Source of the DNA: Arthrobacter sp. zg-Y919
GTDB lineage: Bacteria; Actinomycetota; Actinomycetes; Actinomycetales; Micrococcaceae
DNA: 64,000 nucleotides
Reading direction: 5' to 3'
Assembly: GCF_030142045.1 (NCBI RefSeq)
Contig: NZ_CP126242.1
Coordinates: 1,240,001 to 1,304,000 of the forward strand
Shown here piece after piece: positions 37,155 to 47,259 of the stretch. The notes beneath the pieces were generated by a model that was given only the letters and a program-made list of their open reading frames with translations, was not told the DNA's origin and made no database searches. The stretch's first letter is position 1. Each line of letters begins with the position of its first letter. The translations under genes were made by a program, and so were the position numbers.

Positions 37155-38252
37155 ATGAGCATAACCGCTTCCTCCACTGCACCCGTTGAAGAAAACCCGA
37201 GCGAAAAGAAGCCGCGCCGGAACAACGTCACCAGCACCTACTCCGGTCTGCTCAAAGCAGTCCGTGACGAAGGCCTGCTGAAGCGCCGGAGCTCTTTCTA
37301 CATCACAACGTTCGTTTTTCTGTGCATCGGCCTGGTCGCTGCTGCAACGGGGTCGTTCTTCATCGGGGAGAGCTGGTTCCAGCTGCTCATCGCCGCCGCA
37401 CTGGGCATTCTCCTGACCCAGTTGGCCTTCATTGCCCATGAGGCATCGCACCGCCAGGTCTTCGAATCGGGACCGGCAAATGACCGGGCCGGCAAGTTCG
37501 TGGCGAACGCCGTCGTCGGTATCAGCTACCAGTGGTGGATGAACAAGCACAGCAGGCACCATGCCAACCCCAACACGGTGGGCAAGGACCCGGATATCGA
37601 CATGGATACCATTTCCTTCCTGCCGGAACAGGCCGCAAAGCAGAAGGGCTTCATGGCCTGGTTTGCCCGCCGCCAGGGCTGGCTGTTCTTCCCGCTGCTG
37701 ACGCTTGAGGGAATCAACCTGCATGCAACGTCCATCAAGCACCTGTTCCAGAACAAGCAGGTCAAGGGACGCATCTCGGAACTGGTCATGGTCTTCACCC
37801 GGCTCGGCCTGTATCTGGGCGCCGTATTCTTCTTCCTGCCCGTGGGAATGGCTTTCGCCTTCATCGGGGTGCAGCTCGCCGTCTTCGGCGTATACATGGG
37901 CGCTTCCTTCGCGCCGAACCACAAGGGCATGCCCATCCTGCCCAGGGACTCCAAGGTCGACTTCCTCGGCCGCCAGGTGCTGACGTCCCGCAACATCGTG
38001 GGCCGCGGCATGAACACCCTGATGGGTGGACTGAACTACCAGGTGGAGCATCACCTCTTCCCGAGCATGCCCCGGCCGTCGCTTGCCCGGGCCAGCGAAC
38101 TGGTGAAGGAACACTGCGCCAAGCATTCCATTCCCTACACCGAGACCACCCTCGTGCAGTCCTACGCCATTGTGGTCCGGTACCTGAACGAAGTGGGCCT
38201 CTCCGCCCGCGATCCGTTCGACTGCCCGGTCCGGTCCAAGTACCGTATCTAG
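37155..38252 (+). CDS. Acyl-lipid fatty acid desaturase
   Basis: Membrane di-iron enzyme that adds double bonds to lipid acyl chains. The 365-residue protein shows the three His boxes: HEASH (about 101), NKHSRHH (about 136) and QVEHHLF (about 299). There are two pairs of membrane segments between them. The second box followed by HANPNTVGKDPDID is typical of the delta-9/delta-5-like actinobacterial group. I chose ATG 37155 with AGAAGG just upstream. A GTG far upstream (37086) adds a non-homologous stretch. It is followed by a phosphatidate-phosphatase-like gene. Confidence 0.92.
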   Translation: MSITASSTAPVEENPSEKKPRRNNVTSTYSGLLKAVRDEGLLKRRSSFYITTFVFLCIGLVAAATGSFFIGESWFQLLIAAALGILLTQLAFIAHEASHRQVFESGPANDRAGKFVANAVVGISYQWWMNKHSRHHANPNTVGKDPDIDMDTISFLPEQAAKQKGFMAWFARRQGWLFFPLLTLEGINLHATSIKHLFQNKQVKGRISELVMVFTRLGLYLGAVFFFLPVGMAFAFIGVQLAVFGVYMGASFAPNHKGMPILPRDSKVDFLGRQVLTSRNIVGRGMNTLMGGLNYQVEHHLFPSMPRPSLARASELVKEHCAKHSIPYTETTLVQSYAIVVRYLNEVGLSARDPFDCPVRSKYRI

Positions 38253-38314
38253 CCTGCGGATCCGCCGGAGCAGCGGCGGATACCTGCGGTCGAAGCATCT
38301 GACAGACTAGGAAT

Positions 38315-39388
38315 ATGACAAAAAACCCCGCAGCCCGTCCGGCGGAGAAGACTCCCGTGGCCCATCTCGGCATGCGCATGGAGGACTCCCTGCATGCATG
38401 GCGCGACGAACGTGCCCGCAAGCGGGGGGACGTGCAGATCGTCCTCCCCTTCACCGGATACGGCTCCACTGAATGGGTGCGGGTACTCGGCAGGGTCATC
38501 CTGGCCAAGCCCGGCTACTTTGACGGCGCCGAGAAGTCGATGGCGTCCAAGGCGATCGCCGACGGCATCCGCGGTTGGCGGAACTTCATGAGCCCGCCGG
38601 TGAATAAAGCCACGGTCACCGTCGTGGTGGGCGACCAGAAGCACGTCGTCACCGCGGACCGCGGAGGAGTGGTCGACGCCGTCCTTCCCGCGGATCTTGC
38701 GCCGGGCTGGACCACCGTACTGCTTCGTTCCGAAGACGGCGAGGAAACCACCGCGCCGATCTACGTGGTGGATCCCGCAGCCGAGGTGGGGGTGGTGTCC
38801 GACATTGACGACACCATCATGGTTACTGCCCTTCCGCGGCCGATGCTGGCAGCCTGGAACACCTTCGTCCTTGACGAGCATGCCCGTACGCCCACGCCGG
38901 GCATGGCAGTAATGATGGACCGGCTGGCACGGGAAAACCCCGTGGGCCCGGTGCTGTACCTTTCGACCGGCGCGTGGAATGTTGCCGCCACCCTCACCCG
39001 GTTCATCACCCGCAACCTCTACCCGGCGGGTCCGCTGCTGCTGACCGACTGGGGCCCCACCACGGACCGCTGGTTCCGCAGCGGACAGGCGCACAAGCGC
39101 ACGCAGCTGGAACGGCTGGCCCAGGAATTCCCGGACATCAAATGGCTGCTGATCGGCGACAACGGCCAGCACGACGAAGAGATCTACGCGGACTTCGCCC
39201 ACCGCCATCCGGAGAACGTCCGGGCCATCGCCATCCGCCAGCTCTCGGCCGGGGAAGCGGTGCTCGCCGGCGGGCGAACGGGCAAGCCGGGGGAGACTCC
39301 GGTGGATGTCCCGTGGATCTACGCGCCCGACGGCGCCGGAATGGCCCGCCAGCTGGCCGACATCGGCCTGCTGACCGACGAGGGGTAA
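38315..39388 (+). CDS. App1-family phosphatase (DUF2183)
   Basis: A 357-residue HAD-like protein. The catalytic DxDxT motif is SDIDDTI (about residue 167), followed by a loop with Pro-rich turns, LYLSTGAWN and the terminal metal motif LLIGDNGQHDEEIY. Yeast App1 is a phosphatidate phosphatase. Bacterial DUF2183 proteins have the same core without its SH3-type partner regions, so lipid phosphate is a plausible but unproven substrate. It lies 62 bases after the desaturase, which supports a lipid role. Residues 30-150 form an extra N-terminal domain. Confidence 0.85.
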   Translation: MTKNPAARPAEKTPVAHLGMRMEDSLHAWRDERARKRGDVQIVLPFTGYGSTEWVRVLGRVILAKPGYFDGAEKSMASKAIADGIRGWRNFMSPPVNKATVTVVVGDQKHVVTADRGGVVDAVLPADLAPGWTTVLLRSEDGEETTAPIYVVDPAAEVGVVSDIDDTIMVTALPRPMLAAWNTFVLDEHARTPTPGMAVMMDRLARENPVGPVLYLSTGAWNVAATLTRFITRNLYPAGPLLLTDWGPTTDRWFRSGQAHKRTQLERLAQEFPDIKWLLIGDNGQHDEEIYADFAHRHPENVRAIAIRQLSAGEAVLAGGRTGKPGETPVDVPWIYAPDGAGMARQLADIGLLTDEG

Positions 39389-39428
39389 CCCTGGCTTGCC
39401 GGTACCGGTCCGGTACCGGCCCGCGGGC

Positions 39429-40529
39429 CTAGGCGTCGTCGTCGGCCTCCGTGTTGATGATCCGCAGGATCCGGCGGAGGTCCATGGCCAGGGCCGCTGC
39501 CGCGTCCACCGGGCTTTCGGCTGAGCCGGAAGTATTAACCAGACGCACCAGTTCCACGAGTGCCTCCGTCGCCGTCGACTGCTCCTCGCTTCCCGGATCC
39601 CAGATCTCCACTGCCTCGCCGCAGGCATTCACGGCATTGGCCAGCGGGGCAGTCAGGGAGGCCGGGACGGCTACGTGCTCCGGATTGCGCCAGATGGCAT
39701 CCGTGAGGACTTCGGTCATGTCCTTCACATGCCGGGTCGCACGTTCCATGGCCCGCAACGCCCGGTAGTCCGCCGTGAAATCGCGCCGGTACTTGCGGCT
39801 GCGGATGTTCCCGTGGCGGCTGTTGTCCGCCAGCTCCACTGCTTCGCGGACCTCCCGGGTCAGGGCGTCCAGTTCGCTTTCGCGCTGGGCCCAGTCCTCG
39901 TGTTCGGGCGGCCAGGTTTCCTCCATAGCCGTCCCCATGTCCCGCAGCTGGCGCGCCAGCGACTTCCGCAGCGTCACCAGTCCGTTAACCGCGCCGTTCA
40001 GGTGCAGCGGTGGAAAGACGAGGGCGTTGACGGCCAGGCCGACCACCACTCCAACCAGCATCTGCACTCCGTAGCCGAACGAGTATCCATCCGGGTCGTC
40101 ACCGCCCAGAACCAGCACAAACAGCGCGGCCATGGGCACGTATTCCCGGCCGGACGCACCCAGGAAGCGCAGCCCGCCCAGCAGCACGCCGATGCCGACG
40201 ATCACGGAAATGGTCCAGACGTTGGGGGTGCCGATCAGCAGTGCCCCCAAGGCCAGAAGCATCCCGGTAGCAAGGCCGGCGAGGGTCTCCATGCCGGTGC
40301 GGAACGAACCGGAGACAGTGGGGTACATGCTGACGATGGCGCCCAGCGGCGCATAGTACGGGTACTGCGACGCTACCCCCGGGACATGCGGGGCTACTGT
40401 CCAGGCGATGCCGACGGCCAGGGTGGCCTTGAAGGCGAGCTGGAAACGGGTGTAGCGCAGGACTCCGGTCACCCGGTTGGTAACGGCACTCAATGACCGT
40501 TTGGGGAGTGTTTTTTCACCAGTGGTCAT
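39429..40529 (-). CDS. FUSC-family membrane protein (aromatic acid exporter-like)
   Basis: A 366-residue protein. The N-terminal half has six hydrophobic segments (residues about 30-180) with the pattern YYAPLGAIVSMYPTVSGSFRTGMETLAGLATG that marks FUSC/YqjA-like transporters. The C-terminal half is soluble and helical, rich in charged residues (ELDALTREVREAVELADNSRHG...). Known relatives export aromatic acids or fusaric acid. It converges with the App1-like gene and is followed downstream on the minus strand by no partner. Function is inferred only at family level. Confidence 0.82.
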   Translation of the reverse strand: MTTGEKTLPKRSLSAVTNRVTGVLRYTRFQLAFKATLAVGIAWTVAPHVPGVASQYPYYAPLGAIVSMYPTVSGSFRTGMETLAGLATGMLLALGALLIGTPNVWTISVIVGIGVLLGGLRFLGASGREYVPMAALFVLVLGGDDPDGYSFGYGVQMLVGVVVGLAVNALVFPPLHLNGAVNGLVTLRKSLARQLRDMGTAMEETWPPEHEDWAQRESELDALTREVREAVELADNSRHGNIRSRKYRRDFTADYRALRAMERATRHVKDMTEVLTDAIWRNPEHVAVPASLTAPLANAVNACGEAVEIWDPGSEEQSTATEALVELVRLVNTSGSAESPVDAAAALAMDLRRILRIINTEADDDA

Positions 40530-40569
40530 GCTTCGAGTATGGCCCGGGCCCTCCTCCGGAAACGACTTT

Positions 40570-41508
40570 TCAGCCCTGCTGAAGGCCGGATGTGGGGAGC
40601 GGCACTATGCTCCGCCGGCCCAGCACATCGGCCAGCCGGTCCAGGAAAAGGCCGACCTGGACATTCTGTTCGTGGATGAGCAGGGCGAAGATGCTCCGTG
40701 CCAGCCTGATCTCGGCGACATCCAGCACGACCGTACCGGCAGGGCGGTCCAGCATCGCCAGTTCCGGCACCAGCGCCGCACCGAGACCGGCGGAAGCCAT
40801 CGCCAGGCTGGCGTTGAAATCGTCGCAGTAGGCGGCCACCCGGGGGTGGAGGCTGCAGCTGGCGAAAAGCCGTTCAATCACCAGTGCATCGGGGGTGCCG
40901 GGGTGATGCATTATCCAGGGCATTCCCGCGAGCTGCTCGGCGGTCACCTCGGCGCCGCTGCGGATACCCCAGGATGCGGGCAGCACCACCCGGAAGTTGT
41001 CGTCGCCCAGCCACCGGCGGCTGATCGAGGAGGGCCAGGCGAGCCCGCCCTGCCCCACCTGGTACACCAGCGCGACGTCGAGGTTCCCGCCGGTGCGCAG
41101 CCCCTGGATGGTCTGCGCGGGTTCCGCCACGGAAAGCAGCAGGTCAATGCCCAGGTCGCGCCATCCGGGCGAGGCAAGCAGTTCCGGCAGGGCGAAGGTG
41201 GCTAGGCTGGGGAAGATGCCCAGCCTCAGCTCCTGCCCGGTGCCCGGCCCGGGCCGGGCGGCTGATGCCAGCAGCGCGTCCATGTCGGTGAGCACCTTCA
41301 CGGCGTGCCTGGCCATCACGACGGCGGCTTCCGTGGGGGATACCGTGCGCGCGGAGCGTTCGAACGACCGCGTCCCGGTGTCCTTCTCCAGGGCGGACAT
41401 CTGCTGGGACACTGCCGAGGCGGTGCAGCCCAGCCGCAGGGCCGCCGCGGCAAACGATCCGGTGCGGATCACCTCCAGCAGCGTCTTCAGGTGCACGGGG
41501 TTGACCAT
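40570..41508 (-). CDS. LysR-family transcriptional regulator
   Basis: A 312-residue regulator. The N-terminal winged helix (1-62, LKTLLEVIRTGSFAAAALRLGCTASAVSQQMSALEK) is complete, and the effector-binding domain follows (about 90-295). I chose the ATG at 41508 with GGAAGGAG 9 bases upstream. It is transcribed away from nrdH across a 440-base region and lies next to the FUSC gene on the same strand (40 bases apart). Control of that exporter is therefore the simplest guess. The effector is unknown. Confidence 0.87.
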   Translation of the reverse strand: MVNPVHLKTLLEVIRTGSFAAAALRLGCTASAVSQQMSALEKDTGTRSFERSARTVSPTEAAVVMARHAVKVLTDMDALLASAARPGPGTGQELRLGIFPSLATFALPELLASPGWRDLGIDLLLSVAEPAQTIQGLRTGGNLDVALVYQVGQGGLAWPSSISRRWLGDDNFRVVLPASWGIRSGAEVTAEQLAGMPWIMHHPGTPDALVIERLFASCSLHPRVAAYCDDFNASLAMASAGLGAALVPELAMLDRPAGTVVLDVAEIRLARSIFALLIHEQNVQVGLFLDRLADVLGRRSIVPLPTSGLQQG

Positions 41509-41648
41509 CCGTGTGCGCTCCTTCCCCACCCCGGCGGGGCGGACCACCATATCTAGTGTTGACCGGCACTAGAGCCGACACGCCCACCGTACGCGACACG
41601 CATGAATCTTGCCTGTCCGGTCACATGTGCATCCGGTTCTGCACAGGC

Positions 41649-41736
41649 TGTGGAGAACCCGCGCCGCGGCGCGGAAATCCCGCCTAATTACGCGGCGTTC
41701 CCTGTGCACAAACTGTGGACGGACGCCCTGCGTAAT
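41649..41736. promoter_or_regulatory. DnaA-box-like cluster and inverted repeat upstream of nrdHIEF
   Basis: Three sites resemble the actinobacterial DnaA box (reverse form TGTGGACAA): TGTGGAGAA 41649-41657 (one mismatch), TGTGCACAA 41703-41711 (one mismatch) and TGTGGACGG 41714-41722 (two mismatches). The last two lie inside an imperfect inverted repeat, ATTACGC-GGCGT (41687-41698) with ACGCCCTGCGTAAT (41723-41736). Control of nrd genes by DnaA is known in E. coli; here it is inference. Confidence 0.4.
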
Positions 41737-41780
41737 GACATACTTGTAATACATCATGTAGGGGTTCCACCTTAGGGAGC

Positions 41781-41823
41781 GCACTAGATGTAGTGTCTGG
41801 GCATGGAACTGGATGTAGTATCT
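41781..41823. promoter_or_regulatory. Two NrdR-box-like sites in the nrdH leader
   Basis: GCACTAGATGTAGTGT (41781-41796) contains the perfect inverted repeat CACTA-GATG-TAGTG, close to the NrdR box. AACTGGATGTAGTATC (41807-41822) repeats it with changes 25 bases later. NrdR pairs are usually about three helical turns apart, so the spacing is unusual. The leader up to nrdH (41824-41948) holds no other clear element. Confidence 0.6.
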
Positions 41824-41948
41824 AGGAACAGACTTCGAGAGCTTCACCAAGCTCCACAAGCCGCTATCCAGCACCATGGATTCCAGTAGCACCAGCACCA
41901 CCAAGCAGCACAGAACAGACTTCATGCTTCACTAGGGGAGACCACGCC

Positions 41949-42194
41949 ATGACCGTTACGGTTTACACCAAGCCCGCCTGCGTACAGTGCAACGCCACTT
42001 ACCGTGCCCTCGACAAGAAGGGCATCGTGTACCAGAGCGTGGACATGTCGCAGGACCCCGAGGCCCTCGAGCGCGTCCGCTCCATGGGCTACATGCAGGC
42101 GCCTGTTGTCGTCACCGAGCAGGACTCCTGGTCCGGCTTCCGGCCCGACAAGATCGAAGAGCTCGCCCAGGCGCAGGTTTCCTCCGTAGCCTAG
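41949..42194 (+). CDS. nrdH: Glutaredoxin-like NrdH
   Basis: Hydrogen donor for the class Ib ribonucleotide reductase, reduced by thioredoxin reductase. The 81-residue protein has the redox motif CVQC (residues 11-14) and the NrdH-specific C-terminal pattern WSGFRPDKI. GGGGAG lies about 9 bases before the ATG. It is the first gene of nrdHIEF, downstream of NrdR-like and DnaA-like sites. Confidence 0.96.
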   Translation: MTVTVYTKPACVQCNATYRALDKKGIVYQSVDMSQDPEALERVRSMGYMQAPVVVTEQDSWSGFRPDKIEELAQAQVSSVA

Positions 42195-42295
42195 GCCTGC
42201 GCCGCCTAGGTGCTTCTGAGGATCTACAAGTCCCCGGTTCCCCCTAAGCAGCACCCCGTACCACCCGCGCACTACCCGTCAGGAGCGCAGCAACC

Positions 42296-42805
42296 ATGAC
42301 ACTGGGGATGGCAGGCCGGGCCGGCATCGCGCCGGCATCGGCATCCGCAGGGGATGGGCAGCCGGAAACGGATGCGTCCCTGATCTACTTCTCCTCAGCC
42401 TCGGGATACACCCGCCGCTTTGTGGACAAGCTAGGGGTCCGCGCGGCCCAGCTCCCGCTCCACACCTCCCAGCCAACACTGCTGGCCCTCCGGCCCTACG
42501 TGCTGCTGCTTCCCACCTACGGGGGAACCGCAGCCCAACCGGGGGCGGCAGCCCGGGGAGCCGTTCCCAAACAGGTCATCAAGTTCCTGAACAATGAGCG
42601 CAACCGCTCCTTGATCCGGGGAGTGATCGGCGCGGGCAACACAAACTTCGGGGACTCCTATTGCCTCGCGGCGGACATCATCGCCGTGAAGTGCCAAGTC
42701 CCCGTGCTGTATCGATTTGAACTCATGGGCACGTCCGAGGACGTTGCCAAGGTTAACGAAGGATTGGAAAAGTTTTGGACACATCAGTCGCAGAAGCCGG
42801 CGTGA
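42296..42805 (+). CDS. nrdI: Flavodoxin-like NrdI
   Basis: NrdI supplies the oxidant that assembles the dimanganese-tyrosyl cofactor of NrdF. The 169-residue protein has the FMN-binding flavodoxin pattern [17 protein letters not shown] (about 30-46), LLLPTYGG, and [22 protein letters not shown], which is diagnostic for NrdI. The first 25 residues are a poorly conserved extension, and a later start is possible. CAGGAG lies 10 bases before the ATG. It overlaps the beginning of nrdE. Confidence 0.95.
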   Translation: MTLGMAGRAGIAPASASAGDGQPETDASLIYFSSASGYTRRFVDKLGVRAAQLPLHTSQPTLLALRPYVLLLPTYGGTAAQPGAAARGAVPKQVIKFLNNERNRSLIRGVIGAGNTNFGDSYCLAADIIAVKCQVPVLYRFELMGTSEDVAKVNEGLEKFWTHQSQKPA

Positions 42806-44940
42806 CGGACTCCAAGGAGCTCCCGGAGGCTTACAAGGGGCTGGGCTACCACGAGCTCAACGCCATGCTGAACCTGTACGGCAAGAACGGAGAGATCCAG
42901 TTCGACGCCGACCGCGCTGCTGCGCGCCAGTACTTCCTCCAGCACGTTAACAACAACACGGTCTTCTTCCACGACCTGGAAGAGAAGCTGGAATACCTGG
43001 TCAAGAACGAGTACTACGAGCCGGAAACGCTCGACCAGTACTCCATGACCTTCATCAAGGAGCTGTACACCCGCGCCTACAAGAAGAAGTTCCGCTTCGA
43101 GACCTTCCTTGGTGCGTTCAAGTTCTACACCTCGTACACGCTGAAGACCTTCGACGGCAAGCGTTACCTGGAGCGCTACGAAGACCGCGTCTGCATGGTT
43201 GCCCTGCACCTGGCCCGCGGCGACGAGCAGCTCGCAACCCAGATGGTGGATGAAATCATCGAGGGCCGCTTCCAGCCGGCCACCCCCACCTTCCTTAACG
43301 CGGGCAAGGCACAGCGCGGCGAGCTGGTCTCCTGCTTCCTGCTGCGCATCGAAGACAACATGGAGTCCATCGGCCGCTCCATCAACTCCGCACTGCAGCT
43401 GTCCAAGCGCGGCGGCGGCGTTGCCTTCGCACTGACGAACATCCGCGAGGTCGGCGCGCCGATCAAGCAGATCGAGAACCAGTCCTCGGGCGTCATCCCC
43501 GTGATGAAGCTCCTCGAGGACAGCTTCTCCTACGCCAACCAGCTGGGTGCCCGCCAGGGTGCCGGTGCCGTGTATCTGCACGCCCACCACCCGGACATCA
43601 ACCGGTTCCTGGACACCAAGCGCGAGAACGCGGACGAGAAGATCCGCATCAAGACCCTCTCGCTCGGCGTCGTCGTCCCGGACATCACCTTCGAACTGGC
43701 CAAGCGCGACGAGGACATGTACCTGTTCTCCCCGTACGACGTCGAGAAGGTCTACGGCATGCCGTTCTCCGACATCTCGGTCACCGAAAAGTACTACGAG
43801 ATGGTGGACGACGCCCGGATCAAGAAGACCAAGATCCGTGCCCGCGACTTCTTCCAGACCCTCGCCGAGATCCAGTTCGAGTCCGGCTACCCCTACATCA
43901 TGTTCGAGGACACGGTGAACCGGGAGAACCCGATCGAGGGCAAGATCATCATGTCGAACCTGTGCTCGGAGATCCTCCAGGTCTCCCAGCCGACCACGTA
44001 CAAGGATGACCTGTCCTACGACGAGACCGGCAAGGACATCTCCTGCAACCTCGGCTCGCTGAACATTGCCAAGACCATGGATTCCCCGGACTTCGGCCGC
44101 ACCATTGAAACGGCCATCCGCGCGCTGACCGCGGTGTCGGACATGAGCCACATCGGCTCGGTGCCGTCCATTGCCAAGGGCAACGACATGTCCCACGCCA
44201 TCGGCCTGGGTCAGATGAACCTGCACGGCTACCTGGCGCGTGAGCGGGTCTACTACGGCTCCGAAGAGGGCATCGACTTCACCAACATCTACTTCTACAC
44301 GGTGGTCTACCACGCCGTGCGGGCATCGAACCTGCTCGCGATCGAGACCGGCCGGAAGTTCGCCGGCTTCGAGCGCTCCAAGTACGCCACGGGGGAGTAC
44401 TTCGACAAGTACACCAACCGGGAATGGGTCCCGCAGACCCAGCGGGTCCGCGAACTGTTCGACGGTGTCCACATCCCCACTCAGGCAGATTGGGAGGCGC
44501 TGAAGGCTTCGGTCATGGAGCACGGCATCTACAACCAGAACCTGCAGGCCGTACCGCCCACCGGTTCGATTTCCTACATCAACAACTCCACCTCCTCCAT
44601 TCACCCGGTGGCGTCGAAGATTGAAATCCGCAAGGAAGGCAAGCTGGGCCGCGTGTACTACCCGGCGCCGTACCTGACCAACGACAACCTGGAGTACTAC
44701 CAGGATGCGTACGAAATCGGCTACGAGAAGATCATCGACACCTACGCCGCTGCCACCCAGCACGTGGACCAGGGCCTGTCCCTGACGCTGTTCTTCAAGG
44801 ACACCGCCACCACCCGCGACATCAACAAGGCGCAGATCTACGCGTGGCGCAAGGGCATCAAGACCATTTACTACATCCGCCTGCGCCAGCTCGCGCTGGA
44901 AGGCACCGAGGTTGAGGGCTGCGTTTCCTGCATGCTGTAA
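42775..44940 (+). CDS. nrdE: Class Ib ribonucleoside-diphosphate reductase, large subunit NrdE
   Basis: Catalytic subunit that reduces ribonucleoside diphosphates to deoxy forms. The 721-residue protein carries the substrate-site Cys in [20 protein letters not shown], the radical Cys region NLCSEILQ with its Asn/Glu, [10 protein letters not shown], the radical-transfer tyrosines near the end (IYYIRLRQ) and the C-terminal redox pair CVSCML. There is no N-terminal ATP cone, as expected for class Ib. The start is uncertain: TTG 42775 overlaps nrdI by 31 bases. GTG 42802 overlaps the nrdI stop by four (GTGA) and would give 712 residues. Confidence 0.95.
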   Translation: MDTSVAEAGVTDSKELPEAYKGLGYHELNAMLNLYGKNGEIQFDADRAAARQYFLQHVNNNTVFFHDLEEKLEYLVKNEYYEPETLDQYSMTFIKELYTRAYKKKFRFETFLGAFKFYTSYTLKTFDGKRYLERYEDRVCMVALHLARGDEQLATQMVDEIIEGRFQPATPTFLNAGKAQRGELVSCFLLRIEDNMESIGRSINSALQLSKRGGGVAFALTNIREVGAPIKQIENQSSGVIPVMKLLEDSFSYANQLGARQGAGAVYLHAHHPDINRFLDTKRENADEKIRIKTLSLGVVVPDITFELAKRDEDMYLFSPYDVEKVYGMPFSDISVTEKYYEMVDDARIKKTKIRARDFFQTLAEIQFESGYPYIMFEDTVNRENPIEGKIIMSNLCSEILQVSQPTTYKDDLSYDETGKDISCNLGSLNIAKTMDSPDFGRTIETAIRALTAVSDMSHIGSVPSIAKGNDMSHAIGLGQMNLHGYLARERVYYGSEEGIDFTNIYFYTVVYHAVRASNLLAIETGRKFAGFERSKYATGEYFDKYTNREWVPQTQRVRELFDGVHIPTQADWEALKASVMEHGIYNQNLQAVPPTGSISYINNSTSSIHPVASKIEIRKEGKLGRVYYPAPYLTNDNLEYYQDAYEIGYEKIIDTYAAATQHVDQGLSLTLFFKDTATTRDINKAQIYAWRKGIKTIYYIRLRQLALEGTEVEGCVSCML

Positions 44941-45969
<1,029 letters not shown>

Positions 45970-46051
45970 TTCCTGGGCTGGACCAGTCCAGCTGAGCTAA
46001 CGCAATGCCGCCGCGGCGGGCCTTTCGGGTCCGCTGAGGCGGCAGCGCTGT

Positions 46052-46510
46052 TTAACGCACGGAATGTTCTTCTTCCAGCCAACCCAGGACCCCGTATCTC
46101 AGGGCAAAGGCCACGGGGACGAGGGCGAGGAAGATCAGCAGCCCGAAAAGCATGGCGGGGCCGCCGATGTGTTCGATAAACCCTGCATGGGCGAAGACAC
46201 CGGCGCAGAGCACCGCCATCACGCCCAGCGAAACCGCCGCGGTGTTGGCCCATCCCGTCGACCCACGTGCCGCCGACGTATCCGCTACCGTGGCTGAGAG
46301 TAACTGCCAAGCCGCAAGCAACGCCACCCCGAAGGCGGTCACCGCCACCCCGGTGACCGCGACGTACGGGGCGGCCAAATACGCAACCTCCGGATAGGCG
46401 GCGGCGTACCGGGCCGCGGCCCGCGGAACAACCCCAACCTGAAGCAGCAGGGCCGTGACGGCGAACGCCACCAGGGCGCAGCGGAGGGGGAGGGCTTCCT
46501 GCCGAGTCAT
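46052..46510 (-). CDS. DUF2975-like membrane protein
   Basis: A 152-residue protein with four hydrophobic segments (about 8-28, 45-68, 82-104 and 113-137). The stretch AAAYPEVAYLAAPYVAVTGVAV fits the DUF2975 family, whose members often sit beside small XRE regulators, but none is adjacent here. I chose the ATG at 46510 with GAGGAT 7 bases upstream. It converges with nrdF. Between the stops lies a GC-rich hairpin without a T-run (about 46007-46035). Confidence 0.65.
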   Translation of the reverse strand: MTRQEALPLRCALVAFAVTALLLQVGVVPRAAARYAAAYPEVAYLAAPYVAVTGVAVTAFGVALLAAWQLLSATVADTSAARGSTGWANTAAVSLGVMAVLCAGVFAHAGFIEHIGGPAMLFGLLIFLALVPVAFALRYGVLGWLEEEHSVR

Positions 46511-46644
46511 AGCGCGATCCTCGCCCTGCCTGGCAGGGCTGTCAACCACGGTGGAGCAGCTCCTCTCTCCTTCCCGCTGCTGAACCAGCAGTAAAGACCG
46601 ATTACGGGTGGACCCTGCCCTTCCGGCCCCTTAGCCTTCCGCCC

Positions 46645-47250
46645 ATGACTGAACAAGACCCCGCACCGAAAATCGAACCTCCACTGGCCGGAACGGAAAT
46701 CGAGACCCTGTTGGGTTCCCTGGACCGGCAGCGCGCCACCTTCGCCTGGAAGACCGGCGGCCTGGATACAGCCGGCCTCACCGCCACTGTCGGTGCCTCC
46801 GCCATTACCCTGGGCGGGCTGCTCAAGCACCTGGCCGGGGTAGAGGCCGTGAAGTTCACATGGCAGCTGAGGCGCCAGGACCCTGGAGCCCCGTGGAATG
46901 CCGCTGACTGGGAACACGACCCGGACTGGGACTGGCGCACCGCGGCAGACGACACCCCGGAAGAGCTTTATGCCCTGTGGAGCGACGCCGTCGGACGCTC
47001 ACGGCAACGCCTTGCCGCCGCGCTGGACGACGGCGGACTCGACCAGCTGCTGCCCGCCATTGAGGGCCAGACCGGGAGCCTGCGCCGCATGCTGATCGAC
47101 CTGATCGAGGAATACGCCCGGCACGTGGGACATGCGGACCTGATCCGCGAGGCCGTGGACGGACTGGTGGGCGAGGATCCGCCGGGGGACGTGTCATGGC
47201 CTGCGCCCGCGGCTGCCGTCTCCTATCCGGCTCCCACCGCAGGCGCGTAG
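46645..47250 (+). CDS. DinB-type (DUF664) metal-dependent thiol transferase-like protein
   Basis: A 201-residue four-helix DinB-fold protein. The three metal-binding His positions can be seen: LLKHLAGVE (about 63) and EEYARHVGHADLIREAVDG (about 156-160). DUF664 members in actinobacteria are related to mycothiol- or bacillithiol-dependent transferases used in detoxification. The actual substrate is unknown. TAGCCT (46632-46637) lies 7 bases before the ATG without a ribosome site, so a leaderless mRNA is likely. Confidence 0.82.
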   Translation: MTEQDPAPKIEPPLAGTEIETLLGSLDRQRATFAWKTGGLDTAGLTATVGASAITLGGLLKHLAGVEAVKFTWQLRRQDPGAPWNAADWEHDPDWDWRTAADDTPEELYALWSDAVGRSRQRLAAALDDGGLDQLLPAIEGQTGSLRRMLIDLIEEYARHVGHADLIREAVDGLVGEDPPGDVSWPAPAAAVSYPAPTAGA

Positions 47251-47259
47251 CCTCGACCC

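Noticed and set aside
41803..41889. A 28-codon frame in the nrdH leader, starting ATGGAACTGGAT
   Set aside because: It overlaps the second NrdR-like box and has no ribosome site, and its codon use is not like that of coding sequence. It is better explained as leader RNA.
46007..46035. GC-rich hairpin after nrdF as a terminator
   Set aside because: The stem is imperfect and lacks a T-run; support was too weak for a feature.
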